From Lycium barbarum (lineage: Eukaryota > Streptophyta > Magnoliopsida > Solanales > Solanaceae): a stretch of 64,000 bases of DNA. Location: positions 49,436,950 to 49,500,949 of the forward strand of contig NC_083348.1 in NCBI RefSeq assembly GCF_019175385.1, written 5' to 3'. Below the pieces are notes generated by a model that did not search any database, was not told where the DNA came from, and was given only the letters and a program-made list of their open reading frames with translations. Made by a program: the position numbers and the translations under genes. Of this stretch, positions 11,379 through 23,348 are shown piece after piece (positions within the stretch are counted from its first letter, which is position 1; the number at the start of each line of letters is the position of its first letter).

Positions 11379-14298
11379 TGTCACGACCCAGCCCCGTGGG
11401 CCGCGACTGGCACCCTATCTGGGTACCCAGACCAAACCGCATATTCATTTACCAAATCCGAGCATATTCCAAAAATTCATAAAAGTCATATCAAACTGAA
11501 TCTTTATCAAATATGTCTTAAGCGGTCGCACAAATCAAAATGCCATATCAAATACAAACTGAGCGGCGGAATAGACATCGCCGGTCGAAAGTGCCAACAT
11601 AAGCATAAGGGCCATTTAGGGCCATCAAAACAAACGGACCGCTTTAAGACCAGAAAACAAAATCAAACAAACATATATAGGACCCTCGCCCCACATATAT
11701 GGCTACAGGCCTCTACGAACTCAAAACAAAGACATATGGCGAGACAGGGCCTCGCCGTACCCAAATCGTCAAATATACAGAGCATATACATAGCAAAAGG
11801 AGTCTGTACCAAAAGTGGACTCCGGATCAGAAGGAGTACTCCAAAATAGCAGAAAGTGAAGCCTACAGTGGAGGATCACCAATGTCTGTACCTGCGGGCA
11901 TGAAACGCAGCCCCCGAAGAAAGGGGGTCAGTACGAAATATGTACTGAGTATGTAAAGCACGGAGTACAGAAATATGGATCAAAACTGAAAGCAAATCAG
12001 ATAACAAAGTGGAGTACAAATCAGTATGTCAAAATCCGTATCAAAGTCATATACGTATACATAATGCAAACGAAATCATGCAAACGCTTAAGAACGTGGT
12101 CGCCACTCCGACGCTGGCGCCACACACAGCATAACACCAGAAAGTTTCAAATCTCCGTACATCCCCGAACACAAACACAAACATAGGTGAGCGTATCGCA
12201 TCACGAGCCATATCACAGCATAACTCCAAACGGAACCCGGCCCTATGGCGAAGCCTCGGGAATCGTAACACAGCATACGGCCGAATTATCATAAAGCGCA
12301 CGAATCAAAACCGGCCCGGGAACCGGTGAACGAAGTCATAATAAGGCACGAGCGGAGTCGTGAGCAAACAAATGCAATTCATATTTCAAAATAGCCTTTT
12401 CAAAAACTTAGTAGTCTCATAAGTCATTTCATAGTACAAAATAATCGAATACTTAGTCGATACAAAGTTTCACTTCACAAAATGGTTCCAAAATAGTACG
12501 TATGGCTCAAAACGTAACTTAGCATATCATAATATTCCAAACATATCTCGAAGGAGGAAGTTTCAAAACCGAAAGTATCATATCAAACTTTATTCAAAAG
12601 GACAGCCCAATAAGACAAATAGGGCGTCTCGGGGTTAGCGGGCCCACCTCGAGTCGAATTGAGGTGGCGAACATACTTTACGAACATTTATAGGCCAAAA
12701 GGGTCATACATAATCATTACCAAGTGACCCGATCACATTTGGATAGGTTTCAGACGATTGGTGGCATTCTCGCCAAAATAGAGCCCTTAGGCTTCAATTG
12801 AATTGAATGAATAGTAGCTTTTCTGTGGATCGGGTTTCGAGGAGCAGAAATGCTCCGGAAGTTCCAATATTCGCCTATGATACTAAGACATGCCAAACGA
12901 AGAAGTAGGGAGCTTTACATACCTTATAGACGTCTTATGCTCTCCCAAAAGTCAAGTCCCGTTTCGTCCGAAATCTGCAAATGGTCAAAGTTACCAATTG
13001 AGATTCTTAGGCTTAAAAATGCCTACCGAAATTTCGGCAGCATTTCCCCTATAAATCTAACATCCCCGAGACTTAGCTCGGCTCAAAATACATCAACAAC
13101 AACAGCCCACACATCAACAAACAACACAAATCATAATCAAACCACTCTAGCTTCAATGTTCTACCTTATTACCTAAGTTGGCAACTTTTCATTTAAACTT
13201 CCAAAACTCCAAATCTATACCCACATCACTATATTCATTTACTCATTCAAGATTATTCAATCACATCCCAAATACATTCCAAACCATATACGAAAGTTCC
13301 CGAAATTCATTATTTTCCATATTTCATTCAAAACATCAAAAGTCACGACGAACATTCGAACTTGCGTCGTTTCATTCCGAATTCATTAACATCAACTATA
13401 TGTCACATTTAAAGTCTTTAGCATCAACGATATACAATGATATACACAAATATACCAAAGGTATATACTTTCCGATAACGTTCCGAAATCATTTTCCAAC
13501 GCCATTTCAATTCATTAATCATTCACTTACGACATAAAGGTCACAACGACGCATTAAACAAACTAAACAAGATCAATTCACATTTATTTCTCCTTCCTAA
13601 GGGCACACGACCACCTTGCAAAATATACACACACCCACGACTTCATTCACACATCAAAGTTACGGGGTTCTCGTCTATTCTCAATCCTTAACACATTCAT
13701 ATCAATTCTATAACACAAAAGTGTAAGAATTCTCACCTTTTCTTGAAACCCCGACTTGTCGCAAACGTAGTTCTTGTGCCAAACTAATTATACCCCGTTG
13801 AAGAGGGTCTTGAGCACTTCACAACTATGTAGAAACTAAGATTTTTGGATTAATAACAAAGGCTATGGAATTTTTTTTTTCCTTTTTTTCCTTGCTCGGT
13901 CGAGAGCTCCAATGGAGTGTTCTCCAATTTTTTTTTTGTTTTGAATAATTTCTTGATAACTTCCAAAGTATGCATTGATATATATCCACTTAAAGTCATG
14001 TGCATAGCACATGACTTGCAAAGAATGGGCTTGGACCACACTTGGCCGGCCACTTCACACTTTGGGCCTCAATTTTATGTTGTCCAATTCTTGGCCCAAT
14101 TCATAAAAGTCCCGTTTTGTAATTCCCGAAACTAATTTCCGAAATTCCAAATTTACCCTCGGCCTTCCCCGATGTCTTAACATTAATGATTCCACAACCA
14201 ACATAGTCATATTCACCAAAATCAAAAATATTTCCTTATAACACACAAGTCTTGTTTATTTCTCGATTTCCAATTATACGAAAGCACGGGACATAACA
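11379..14298 (-). mobile_element. Element A, 5' LTR
   Basis: Same length as the 3' LTR and offset by exactly 6426 bp. The differences noted are mostly C/T or G/A, for example at the positions matching 5108, 5842, 7340 and 7610 in the other copy. TATA-like 13977-13986, donor-like site at 13736, hairpins at 11911-11947 and acceptor-like site at 11892 are all conserved. Confidence 0.93.
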
Positions 14299-14303
14299 AT
14301 TTT

Positions 14304-14481
14304 GATAGCCAAAAGGCTTATGCATAAAAAAGTATTTATGTTCTCAAATGAAAAAGATTTTCTTATGATTTGAGTATGAATTTGATAAAAGAATGTTTAA
14401 TGAGCATGATAAGTAGTAGAATGAGAGGTGCTCGGTGATTAGCCCCGGGTACCCGTCACGGCCCCTAGTCGGGTCGTTACA
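14304..14481 (+). mobile_element. Family D solo LTR, right part
   Basis: Continues from 4952 after element A and one copy of its target duplication. It contains gcgaggtgctcggtg-like sequence and ends in ccccgggtacccgtcacgg and ggtcgttaca, the same terminal block as the F LTRs. The cttag duplication follows at 14482-14486. Confidence 0.88.
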
Positions 14482-14486
14482 CTTAG

Positions 14487-14838
14487 GGTGAGCTACTGTC
14501 AGATCTGCATCCCGGGTTTCCATTCTTTAAATACTTGTCCTATACTTCCTGATAGTATTCCTTTTTATGTTTTGATCCTTGTATGGCAATACTCAGATAG
14601 TTCTTTTTATATATTCAGACCTATATGTTTATTCGTAGCTGTTGTACGGACTTAGACCAGATGCCTTGGGTAGAATATGTATTCTGCACTTATTCTCTTA
14701 AAATTGATAATGAGATTTATCATTAATTATATTTTTCTTCCGCATTTATACTTTGTATGTTGGGTAAAAGGAAGGGTTCACCTACCAAGGTGGGAAGTGG
14801 TAGGTGCCCACATGACTAAGAAATTTTGGGTCGTGACA
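14487..14838 (+). mobile_element. Element C, 5' LTR (right part)
   Basis: Resumes family C after the D solo LTR and ends with ttttgggtcgtgaca at 14838, followed by a decayed primer site. It contains gggaagtggtaggtgccca. No coding frame of interest is present. Confidence 0.72.
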
Positions 14839-14841
14839 AGT

Positions 14842-14853
14842 TAGTATCAGAGT
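14842..14853 (+). other. Decayed primer-binding site of element C
   Basis: tagtatcagagt, one mismatch from tggtatcagagt, lies three bases inside the LTR end. It is consistent with an initiator-tRNA-Met primer that has since mutated. Confidence 0.7.
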
Positions 14854-17800
14854 CTTAGGTTACCAGGTCTATAAGTACAGGAGCATGCCTAGTAGAGTCT
14901 TGTGGATCAGTATGATGTGCTTCATACTTATCTGCGAGAGGCTATAGGACATTTAGGAAACTTCCATTTCTTCCACTCCTTCATGCTGCTTCATTTGAAT
15001 AGGTATGATGAGCTCTGTACTTATCTGCGAGAGGCTATAGGACATTTAAAAAACCTCCATTCCTTCGTGCTACTTCATTTGAATAGGTATCTAGTCGATT
15101 CCAATTGGTATCTGAATGTCTTTGTCTTATTCTCTCATGAATGGTGGAAACTTATACATAAGTTATTATGCGAATGGTTTTGTTATGACCAGGCTTGGTA
15201 TGATACGAGATATGTTGTCCTGATTCGAATGCGTTACCAAGTTCAGTTTCTAGCAATAGCTTGAGGTTTCAGTTATGTGGGATCGTGGTTAGACTCGTTT
15301 ATTATGAGGATTTCGGGTGAAATAGGAAAGATGGTGCAAATGGTCAAATGATCTCCATGTTTTCAGCGTTGGGTTGCTCAGAAGTGGCAAAAGTGAATTT
15401 ATGGCTTAACCATAGTGACTTGGTCAATTATATGATTAGTTTTGGGAAAAGTTTCAACTTCGTCAAGGCAATATGATGGTGTGTGTGGCACGGTTGTACA
15501 TATGGCAGGTCAACGATTCATCAGTGCCAGGGTATTAGATGTCGATATGAGGGGACGAGTGTAAGTTTGGTAAGGATCATCGTATTTGGCAACATTACAG
15601 TGATCACATGTAATAAGATGCGAGGTTGAGAATAAGGAATTGAAAGATGACTTTTGTGGGAAACGTGTAGCGAAGTAAGATTTCTTAAGGTATTTTGGTA
15701 TGAGTTCTTTTCGTGATAATGGGACACAGGCATAAGGAAGAGGATTTGGATAGATTAATATCCATTATTAGGAAGGGAACAATTGGTATCTGATGTGCTC
15801 GTCAAGATAAGGTTGCAATTTGTACGAGAGTGGATTTCGTATTCGGTCATGAAAAGTCAAGTTCGGCTTCGACGTGACTATATGGTAGTGGTTTGTGAGT
15901 TCTTCTAGAACATTAGTTATCAGTTCTAGATCAAAAATCAAGGTTACTTGTGATGAGAGAAGACTTAAGATATTTGGCAGTTGTGGTCCTTGTACTTCAG
16001 TAAGGGTGTGTTCACCGGATCTTCGTGTTAGAGGAATGGTTAAGATATAGTGGAATCAAGAGCTAGTTGATTTGAGTGTTATGTTGAGGTCATACTTGGT
16101 AGAATAGACATAAGGGTTCAATGATGAGGTTTGAATAAATTTGAGTTGTGGAGAACATTTCAGAATTTGAGTTAAGGGAGCTCTAATGCATAGAGTATGT
16201 GGCCTACTACTATCTTCATGATTGACTCGGCTAGTTTACAAGACTTAAGATTATGCGGTATTCTATTGAGTGGGTTCGAGAAATGGTTAAATGGTGACAA
16301 TGATTGTGATTTGATTAGAAGTTGAGGAATTGAAAAATTAAGAAAAGGTATAGTTGATTGAGAATCGACAAGAATGAGGTACATCTTCGGGATTACTTGG
16401 GTCATTATGGATTATGGTGTTTTTTTCTTTCATATTTCAGATAGGGTGTGATTGTTGAGTACGCTTAAAGAAGAAAGTGTACAGAAATGGACTAAGTGAT
16501 ATGACAGTGTTCCCCAGGGGTTCGTGATCAGCAACTAGTGAAAAGCAAATTTTAGGTACACAACATGATAAGGCTTATGGAAGTGGCTTGTGTGGTAAGC
16601 AATTTGGTAAATTCGTAACACTTTTCAGTGGATAAGTTAGTGTGGTTTAAGGGAAGGGGAGTATGGAAATCCTATCTATGTGAGGGCTACAGTCATATTT
16701 TTCTAGATGAGACCATATTCGTGGTAGCGTATTCTGTTGCAAGTATTACTGACTGCTAGCTTGGCTGAGCACTGTTGGGTATTAAGGACTTGGGAGCAGT
16801 TGCTAGAGGTTTAGAGCAGTGGTTCTAAGAATTGATACTTTCAGAATTTTTATGGACATATCGAGGTGTTGCAACGGGAGATTCTATGGGTAAAGGGGTA
16901 TTATATGAGGCTATAGGTTTTGCATCGAAAGGTTCGGGGTGTATCAGATTTGTGTATCAAGTGAAGGTTGATAAATATGAAGATTGCGAATAAAATGTAT
17001 AGTTCTTCGGTACTAAGTTGCCAACTTGGGTAGGTCTCAGCTTTTGGAATCGAAGGTTATAGACATGATTGATTATACGTGAGGAAAAGATAAAAATTGA
17101 CCGCCACTGATGTGTGGTAGGACTGTGATTGGTTTAAAAAAATTGGGATCTGTTTGGGTGGCTATTGACGGTATTCAGAGGTTATGCATTCATTCCAAGT
17201 CAGGATTGTTTGATTAGAACTTGATAGACTGTGCCTATATTTCCAAAAGGACATATGGATTCCCAGTGAATCACCTTCACGGGTTTGATGAGTTTCAGTT
17301 CAGATTTGAGGTATGACAGGTGTACCAATCTTTATCAAGGTTTAAGAATGGACTTGATGTTATTTTACTGAGAGCAGCTATTCTGATAGGTATAATGGAT
17401 TACATCGACACTTGGTAAGGATTCCAGGAGGAACCATGGTTGCGAGAGGTCTTTAGAGTAATTAGATGGTTTCCTACGGACTTGGCCCTGTGGGGTACTC
17501 AGTGGTATGCCTCCTGTATTGTGATTTGAAGGTCTAAGATGACTTAGGACTAGCGAAGTCAGCTATGAGTTAGATCAGTTTGATAGAATTGCTTAGAGTT
17601 GCTCCGATAAAGCAGGAATTCCTTTCTGGCAAGAGAAAGTCATGGTTTCGGGCTTGTATTTTTGTGTTTCTAAGAAATCGCGGTGCGAAGAGTGCCTTTA
17701 GAAGTGTGAAAGAAAGGTTAATGGAATCAAAATATTTTACCAGTTCAGAGTGGGTTATCATTGTGTCTAAATCTATAAGTTTGTGCTGTTTTGACGAATG

Positions 17801-18103
17801 TTTTTGGGACCTATCGATCGCGCTCAGAGGTATGGTTATATTGAATCAGAGAAATCCAGCAAAAGTAGTTCTTATTTTTGGGGATCATTTGTGAGAGAAA
17901 TTTGAGTATGGAAATTTGAAAATTGGGTCTTTTAGCTAAGTTAGAGGAAGTTTTGACTGATAAGGTGAGTGGGTAGTGATCTCGGCGTGCTTCTTGCCGT
18001 GGAGGCTTCCGTGTGATTATAATAAATATTCCTTAGTTACCATCAGCTTTCGTACTCTCTCTTTCTTTGTTCGAGGTCGAACAATTATTTAATTGATATC
18101 TGA
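14854..18103 (+). mobile_element. Element C internal region, no recognisable gag or pol
   Basis: Between the C LTRs there are 3.25 kb in which I find no gag, protease, RT, RNase H or integrase motif in any frame. Short open frames (14902-15264 and 17580-17894, plus strand) resemble no family I know. The 5' end keeps the gypsy leader block gcctagtagagtcttgt, and the 3' end keeps the inverted repeat ttgttcg-aggt-cgaacaa (18067-18084) upstream of the 3' LTR, although the polypurine tract itself is eroded. I read it as a large non-autonomous or heavily decayed gypsy derivative. Confidence 0.6.
14905..15090 (+). repeat. 93-bp imperfect tandem duplication in C leader
   Basis: tatgatg...tacttatctgcgagaggct recurs at 14911 and 15004 with similar flanks, including tgctgcttcatttgaatagg and gtgctacttcatttgaata. 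The duplicated segment covers the position where A, B, F and G carry the leader hairpin. The first copy still folds (agtatga/tcatact); the second has gagctc in place of the loop but a poor stem. Confidence 0.65.
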
Positions 18104-19485
18104 TGTAACGACCCATTTTGTCGTTATTGTGTTTTCGACCCATTTATCCTCATTGACCCTTTCCCGGGCCCTGTTAGTACATTTTGACACTCGGGGATGG
18201 GTGGTACGGTTCCCGATATGATCGCGCGAGATTTATGATGACTTTGGTGAGATAAAACCTTAAAGTAAAAAATGTTTGACCAATAGTTGACTTTTGGGTA
18301 AATGAACCGTTTTCCAAAATCCGTCAATTCCGAGAGGTCTGGATGGTCGATTTTGACTTGGTGGTATGTTTGGTTCAGTTCCCAAGACACTTGGGACAAT
18401 TTTTGGTTATTAGTTAGAAAGGTAGTATTTGGCCATTGGATGTTGACCCAGTCAAATAGACCACTGTTGGAAATTCCGAGACAACGAGTCAGTTCGTAGC
18501 ATGTTTTTATTTGTGCACTCATGTCTGGTTTGTATCTGGGAGGAGTCGGGTGATTGTCAGATTTTGAGATTGGGTTTGTAAAAAAACAGAAAATCTGGTG
18601 TCTGGTGTCCGCTATAGTGGCACCAGATCTGCCATAGCGGACCTGCTATAGCGAGGTCTTAATCCGCTATAGCGGAATGATGACTTTCGAGATTGGCACG
18701 ATCGCGAACTTAGAACCGCTAGCGCGAGCCCGCTATAGCAGACTTGTGACTGATGCAGTGGACGACGCTGACCAGAACCTAATAAAAGATAAGTGAAACC
18801 CTTTTATATCCCATTCCTTCACCTCTTATTCATAAGCACTTTTGAGGAGAATTGAGGAGATTCTTGGCTGATTTCTCTTAAGGGTAAGTTTCCTAAGCTT
18901 GAATTCTTTCATTTACATTTCTCATGCATGAATCCATGATAGAAAATTCATAGAGCTTAAGAAGGAAGATGGGTTTGATGTTTTCCCTGTTATTTGAGCT
19001 TTAATCTTCCTAAATGAAAATTGTTGGTAGATTTGACTAATCTAATCATAGAAATTGATGATATAATAGCTAATAGGCTTGAATCTTCCATTTATGTTTA
19101 TGAATTTGAAAGTTTGAAAGTTAGGGTTTATACCCAAATTAGGGTTGGACTTGATTACGAAATTGACATATTCTTGAGTTTTTTAGCAATTGATTAGTAG
19201 GATTGAACTCCTAGAACGTTGAATTGTATATTTAACTTTCGAAATTCCTGTTTTAACCTTGTGGGCCCATTTCCCCCTTTCTCCATAGTTTAATTTGATT
19301 CGAAAGATAAGTATAGCAACACGGGTGTTATTCTTCTTTATTTCTAATATAGAACTCGACTATGAATAGACTTAGAGTATTTGGAGGAACTACGAAAGGT
19401 CAAGGCAAGAGTGTGATTGTCATGGCTCCTGCTCGGCTACCACGTAGGTAACGGCGTACCGTATGGTTAGACTTCGGTTAGTAAT
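18104..19485 (+). mobile_element. Element C, 3' LTR (5' portion, cut by element E)
   Basis: Starts TGTAACGACCCATTTTGTCG and parallels 209-1530. It has palindromes at 18600-18760 and a donor-like agg/gtaagtt at 18884. It stops at gttagtaat (19485), where E begins; the C 5' LTR reads gttagtaaagc at the matching place, so this is an insertion break. The rest would lie beyond the right end of the window if E is a single insertion. Confidence 0.75.
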
Positions 19486-20191
19486 TGATAGTTCCAAGTG
19501 TATTCGTGTTTTGATGATTTTCAAACTGTTTCTAAACCAGATAGAGACCTGGTTTGTGATCTGCTCTCTGTGCACCTTGCACTGTAGGCAGAGATAGTTT
19601 TAAAGTTGTGCCACTCACTGCACACAAGTACATTCCCATGCTTTAGGTAAAAATAGAAGAGTGGTCTCTTTTTTCCCCACATGCTCCTACTATATATACA
19701 ACATGATGGCAACATATTTGGTAGACCTGAAAACCTAATCTAAATCGTGAAAAACTGCCGACACAAGTGCTCAAGATCTCTCAAGAACAAATTCACCTAC
19801 AAGTTGAAGAACCTGTTGAGTGGTACATTAGGCTAGGATGTGTCTAAGTGTATTAGCGTCCTTAGATAGAGTTAGCTAAGTGGAAGTTGCTTGCAATTGA
19901 CATATTGCAAGGGTTAAGGGACTATGGGAGTTAGTTCCTAGGTTACATAAGCATTATTGTAAGAGTAAGGGATATTGGGAGTTAATTCCTAGCTTACGAT
20001 ACAGTAGTACCCTAAAGTTGTTCGGTGTAGCAGAGTTGAAATCCTACTGGGGTAGGTCGTGATTTCTAATCCCTTGAGCAAGGAGTTTTCACGGTAATAT
20101 CTTGCCTTCTGTACTTACTGCGTTGCATAAGGGAACTAGTACTCAACAGGTCCCTCATATATTGTGTTTGGTGGACGCATTGCTTGCATCA
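19486..20191 (+). mobile_element. Element E, Copia-type 5' LTR
   Basis: The 706-bp LTR starts TGATAGTTCC, has a TATA box tatatata at 19691-19698 and ends gcttgcatca, followed by a PBS. An imperfect ~65-bp duplication (gggagttagttcctagg and gggagttaattcctagc) lies at 19910-20005. The first 60 bases match 63941-64000 with 6 differences. Short LTR, PBS and the later env-like ORF suggest a SIRE-like Copia lineage; lineage is inferred. Confidence 0.75.
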
Positions 20192-20193
20192 TT

Positions 20194-20205
20194 TGGTATC
20201 AGAGC
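20194..20205 (+). other. Primer-binding site of element E
   Basis: tggtatcagagc, two bases after the LTR end, is a perfect 12-base match to the 3' end of initiator tRNA-Met, the usual primer of Copia elements. Confidence 0.85.
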
Positions 20206-20247
20206 GGGTTCTTTCTAAACGGTTAACACCTAGAAAGGATCCTCTTC

Positions 20248-20359
20248 ATGGCTTGCTCGTCAAACCAAACGAGGGTGAGTGTACCTCAAAACAACTAAGA
20301 TTCAGTTGAGAACATTATGACTGGAGGAAGGCTAAAATTGAAAAATTCATCACTGATGA
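20248..20359 (+). pseudogene. Element E gag, first codons only
   Basis: An ATG 42 bases after the PBS opens MACSSNQTRVSVPQNN, followed by an in-frame TAA. The frame beyond the stop runs to 20359, where element B interrupts. The position fits a Copia gag start, but too little remains for a family match. Confidence 0.4.
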
Positions 20360-22985
20360 TGTTACACCTCGAATTTTTTTGCGTTGTTTGCATTGTAAAT
20401 AAACCAACGTAAGCTCGGAGAGGTCATGTAACCCTTATAAGGTTAAGGAATACTTTTAACAAGTTCTAAGCAAGTATTTAAAGGTTTTGGGATCAAGAGA
20501 ATCAAAGAAATTAGGTTTGTCAAAATTTTGGAAAACTTGGCAGAATTTTAGAAAGGAAATTCTGGTCCAAATTGAGGGAGGTGTATCTCCTAGAATATGA
20601 AGAGTTGTGGAATCTATAACCTATTTAAATTGAAGTTCATTGAGTTTAGTTTCCAATGCAATAAACCATTCGTTGATATGACATCGTAGTAGAAAGTTAT
20701 GGGCGTTTCAATATGGGCTGCCAGAGGCTTCTCTGCTTACGCGAGCCAAAAGCCTCGCGAACGGGAAGGCCAAACTTGGAGTCGGTGGAACCGACTTTAA
20801 AGGGGTATAAATACCCCCCATGAACCCTATTTTTTCATCATTCTATACTTCCAAGAGCTCTAGAAACCTCTCAACACCTCCCCTAAGCACTTATAGCCCA
20901 ATTGACAAGAATTCAACAAAATTACGCTAAACTAGTTGGTGAAAAGTGATTGTTCTTGCTTCTACTTGATGTGGTGGTGAGTTTGGTCTTGAAGAAAGTT
21001 GTGTGGGTTGAAGTTCTTCAAGTATAAGGTATGTTCTTCATCTTAACTTTGATATTGAGTTATTTTTGGAGGATTTTAATGGTTTAAGGTGAAGGAAAAC
21101 ATGGCATAAAGGTCGTAATTTGATATGTTGGTGTTGTTGGCCTATGGACTGATTTTTGAACAAAGTTTCAGACGGATTTGTATAAGTTGGTCATGTAGTA
21201 TCTTGATTATGTTATTGTTGATGTTGTTATTGATGTGTGGGAGCTGTTTTAGAAATTAGAGGATGTAATAAGGGAAATGCTGTTCGATTTTTGTTAGCTT
21301 ACTAACTAGAGTATTTTGATCTTATAAGCGTTTAAACGACTTAACCTTGGTGCGAATCATCTTGAATGTAGATTTGTAAGTTCGGGAGGATAAGCGTTAA
21401 GTAGTTAAGGACACGACAAGGTATGTTAAGACTGCCCCTTTCTTTCTTAAGGCATGATCCCATTGTTATGAACTTTCACAAATGATGTCCATAAAGATTC
21501 CTATCTTAGAAATGCTAGAAGCTTACATTCTTGAAGTTCTTACGATATTATTGATGTTGGTCTCACATTATGATTATTGTTCCTTCAAGGTTAGATATGG
21601 CAATGATGTTAGATCTATAATGGAAATCGGAGGTATAACGACCTTACGTCACTCCGATGAATTTAGAAATGTGTTCTCATGGAATGTTTTGTAAGACATG
21701 AATAGTATGCTGGTTATGAGATCCCTAATGAGGTATTTAATGCTAGAAGAAAGGTTTATGATGTATCTTAGGATTTGGTTAATGTTTAGTTAATCGAAAA
21801 GAAGATGGCCCAGAAATGTGCTTATAAGTCTTATGTGATCATGTAGGCATGAACAGATAAGTGATGACCATGAGAAAAGCTTAGAAGCTAATAGGTAAAG
21901 AATGAGTACTAGAAGTATATTAAGGGTACTTATAGGGGATATTTGTATCGGGCTGTACATTCTGCAGCACATGCATTCATATTTGGATAGGGCTACATGT
22001 TCCGCAACACATGTATTCATATTTGGATCGGGCTGCACATTCCGCAGCACATGCATTCATATTTACCACTGGTCTGTAGCCAGTTGGGCAGTTATTACCA
22101 CCGAGCTACGGTCGGTTGGGCAGATTTATAATTACCACCATGCTACTTCTGGTTGGGCAGTTATTACCGCCGAGCTATGGCTGGTTGGGCAGTCACCATT
22201 GATTAGTCGGGCAGTTGCGCTCTACCATCGAGCGATAATCGGATAGGCAGTTGCCACTGTGCCATGGCCGGTCGGGCAGTTACCACTGATCAGTTAGGCA
22301 GTTAACAACAGGATGATAAGTTAGTTAGAGATACAGTGTTGTACATAGATGTAGCTAAGCACAGGAGAGTATAGAGAGACATAGATGCTAGATTCTCATT
22401 GGCAAGTCAGAAACGCCAGGTTGTTTCTTATCCTTCTTCCCTTCAGTATATGATTATTTTTTACATTTTTTGCCTTATATACTTGGTACATTATTCGTAC
22501 TGATGTTCCTTTGCTGGGGGCGCTACGTTTTATGACTGCAGGTCTTGAGATACAGGTTGACGGATCTCTCAGTAGGATACCTGCTCATCAGGCGAAGTTG
22601 TGGCACTCCACTTGCTTCAGAGTTGCTCTGTGAGTTAGCATGATTGCATATGCATTTGTATGGGTATGGTGGGGCCCTGTTCCAGGCACATTATGTCATG
22701 TAATCCAGTAGAGGCTCATAAATAGAAATGCACAGTTAGATGTCTTAAGATCATCTCGGTTTATATTCTGTTGTATCATTATTATGGATAGCCTTACCGA
22801 CATATGTACCTGGGATTAACTTGATGACGTAAGTATATTATCTTTTAGGTTTGTGTCCCCTACAGTTTATGATATTTATGAGTTAGCATGATGGCCCACT
22901 TAGGTATGACTAAGAGATGCATGTATGTGGTGCTCGGTAGGTTAGCTCGGGGTGCCCGTCATGGCCCTCCGGTTGGGTCGTGACA
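20360..22985 (+). mobile_element. Element B, 5' LTR (Ty3/gypsy)
   Basis: Starts TGTTACACCTCGAA and ends ggtcgtgaca. A clear TATA box tataaata (20806-20813) sits inside the inverted repeat ggggtat-aa-ataccccc. Downstream are a donor-like ataag/gtatgt (21029), two tandem arrays (21940-22300), a ggtac...gtactg hairpin near 22485-22502 and an acceptor-like gactgcag/gt ending at 22541. The candidate target duplication on this side is gatga (20355-20359); the far side is lost. Confidence 0.87.
21940..22320 (+). repeat. Two adjoining tandem arrays in B LTR
   Basis: Three 40-bp units (atttggatcgggctgcacat plus tccgcagcacatgcattcat) run from about 21940 to 22062. They are followed by about seven looser 30-35 bp units containing gttgggcagttattaccacc and gagctacggtcgg. 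The B 3' LTR has the same arrays at 44050-44430. The first unit shares its core with the 31-bp repeat of element C. Confidence 0.75.
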
Positions 22986-22989
22986 GAAG

Positions 22990-23001
22990 TGGTATTAAAG
23001 C
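22990..23001 (+). other. Degenerate primer-binding site of element B
   Basis: tggtattaaagc differs from tggtatcagagc at two positions. It lies four bases after the LTR end, the same offset as in A, F and G. Confidence 0.8.
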
Positions 23002-23043
23002 AGTTCTGTTCTAAGGTTGCCTGCGAGCCATGTCTAATAGAGT

Positions 23044-23083
23044 CTTGTTTATAGGTGTGAAGCATGCCACACTAATAAATAGG
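23044..23083 (+). ncRNA. Leader hairpin with GCATGC loop (DIS-like), element B
   Basis: cttgtttataggtgtg (23044-23059) pairs with cacactaataaatagg (23068-23083), with G-U pairs and one A-A mismatch. The 8-nt loop AAGCATGC ends in the self-complementary hexamer GCATGC. It begins 42 nt after the PBS. Loop and stem differ from A, F and G but keep the same geometry. Confidence 0.7.
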
Positions 23084-23348
23084 AGGCTGCAGGGCATTTA
23101 GGATGGTTACCCTTCTTTATATCCTAGATCGTGCTATGGAGCTGAGTCATAGGGTATAAATTTTCAACCCTGACCTCTGTTGTTTTATAGTTTGATGAAG
23201 ACTCCTTCAGAAAGGACTACGGGGTATTCGAGGATTGTAATGATGACAGGGGAAAAGAGAAGGAGTAATATTAAAGAGGAACCTAGAGTGGAATTTGTGA
23301 TTAGATAATGGGTTAAAATTGTGAATATATTGATAGTACGGTGGAAAA

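Larger units (their letters stand above)
4953..14298 (-). mobile_element. Element A: gag-only Ty3/gypsy retrotransposon
   Basis: Two 2920-bp LTRs (4953-7872 and 11379-14298) flank a 3.5-kb internal region, with a perfect 5-bp target duplication atttt at 4948-4952 and 14299-14303. Minus-strand orientation follows from the PBS next to the right LTR, the PPT next to the left LTR and the gag frame. I counted about 17 differences between the LTRs (about 0.6%), mostly transitions, so it is young. No protease, RT, RNase H or integrase is present; the space between gag and the PPT holds a 5S rRNA-derived segment and a 41-bp repeat array. It is non-autonomous and inserted in the family D solo LTR. Confidence 0.93.
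22986..23348 (+). mobile_element. Element B, surviving 5' internal region
   Basis: Holds the primer site, the leader hairpin and the conserved gaggctgcagggcatttagg, then about 230 bp with remnants near the expected gag start and no open gag frame. Element F interrupts at 23348. Most of the B gag and all of its pol are missing, since only about 470 bp of internal sequence survives on the far side of F. Confidence 0.75.
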
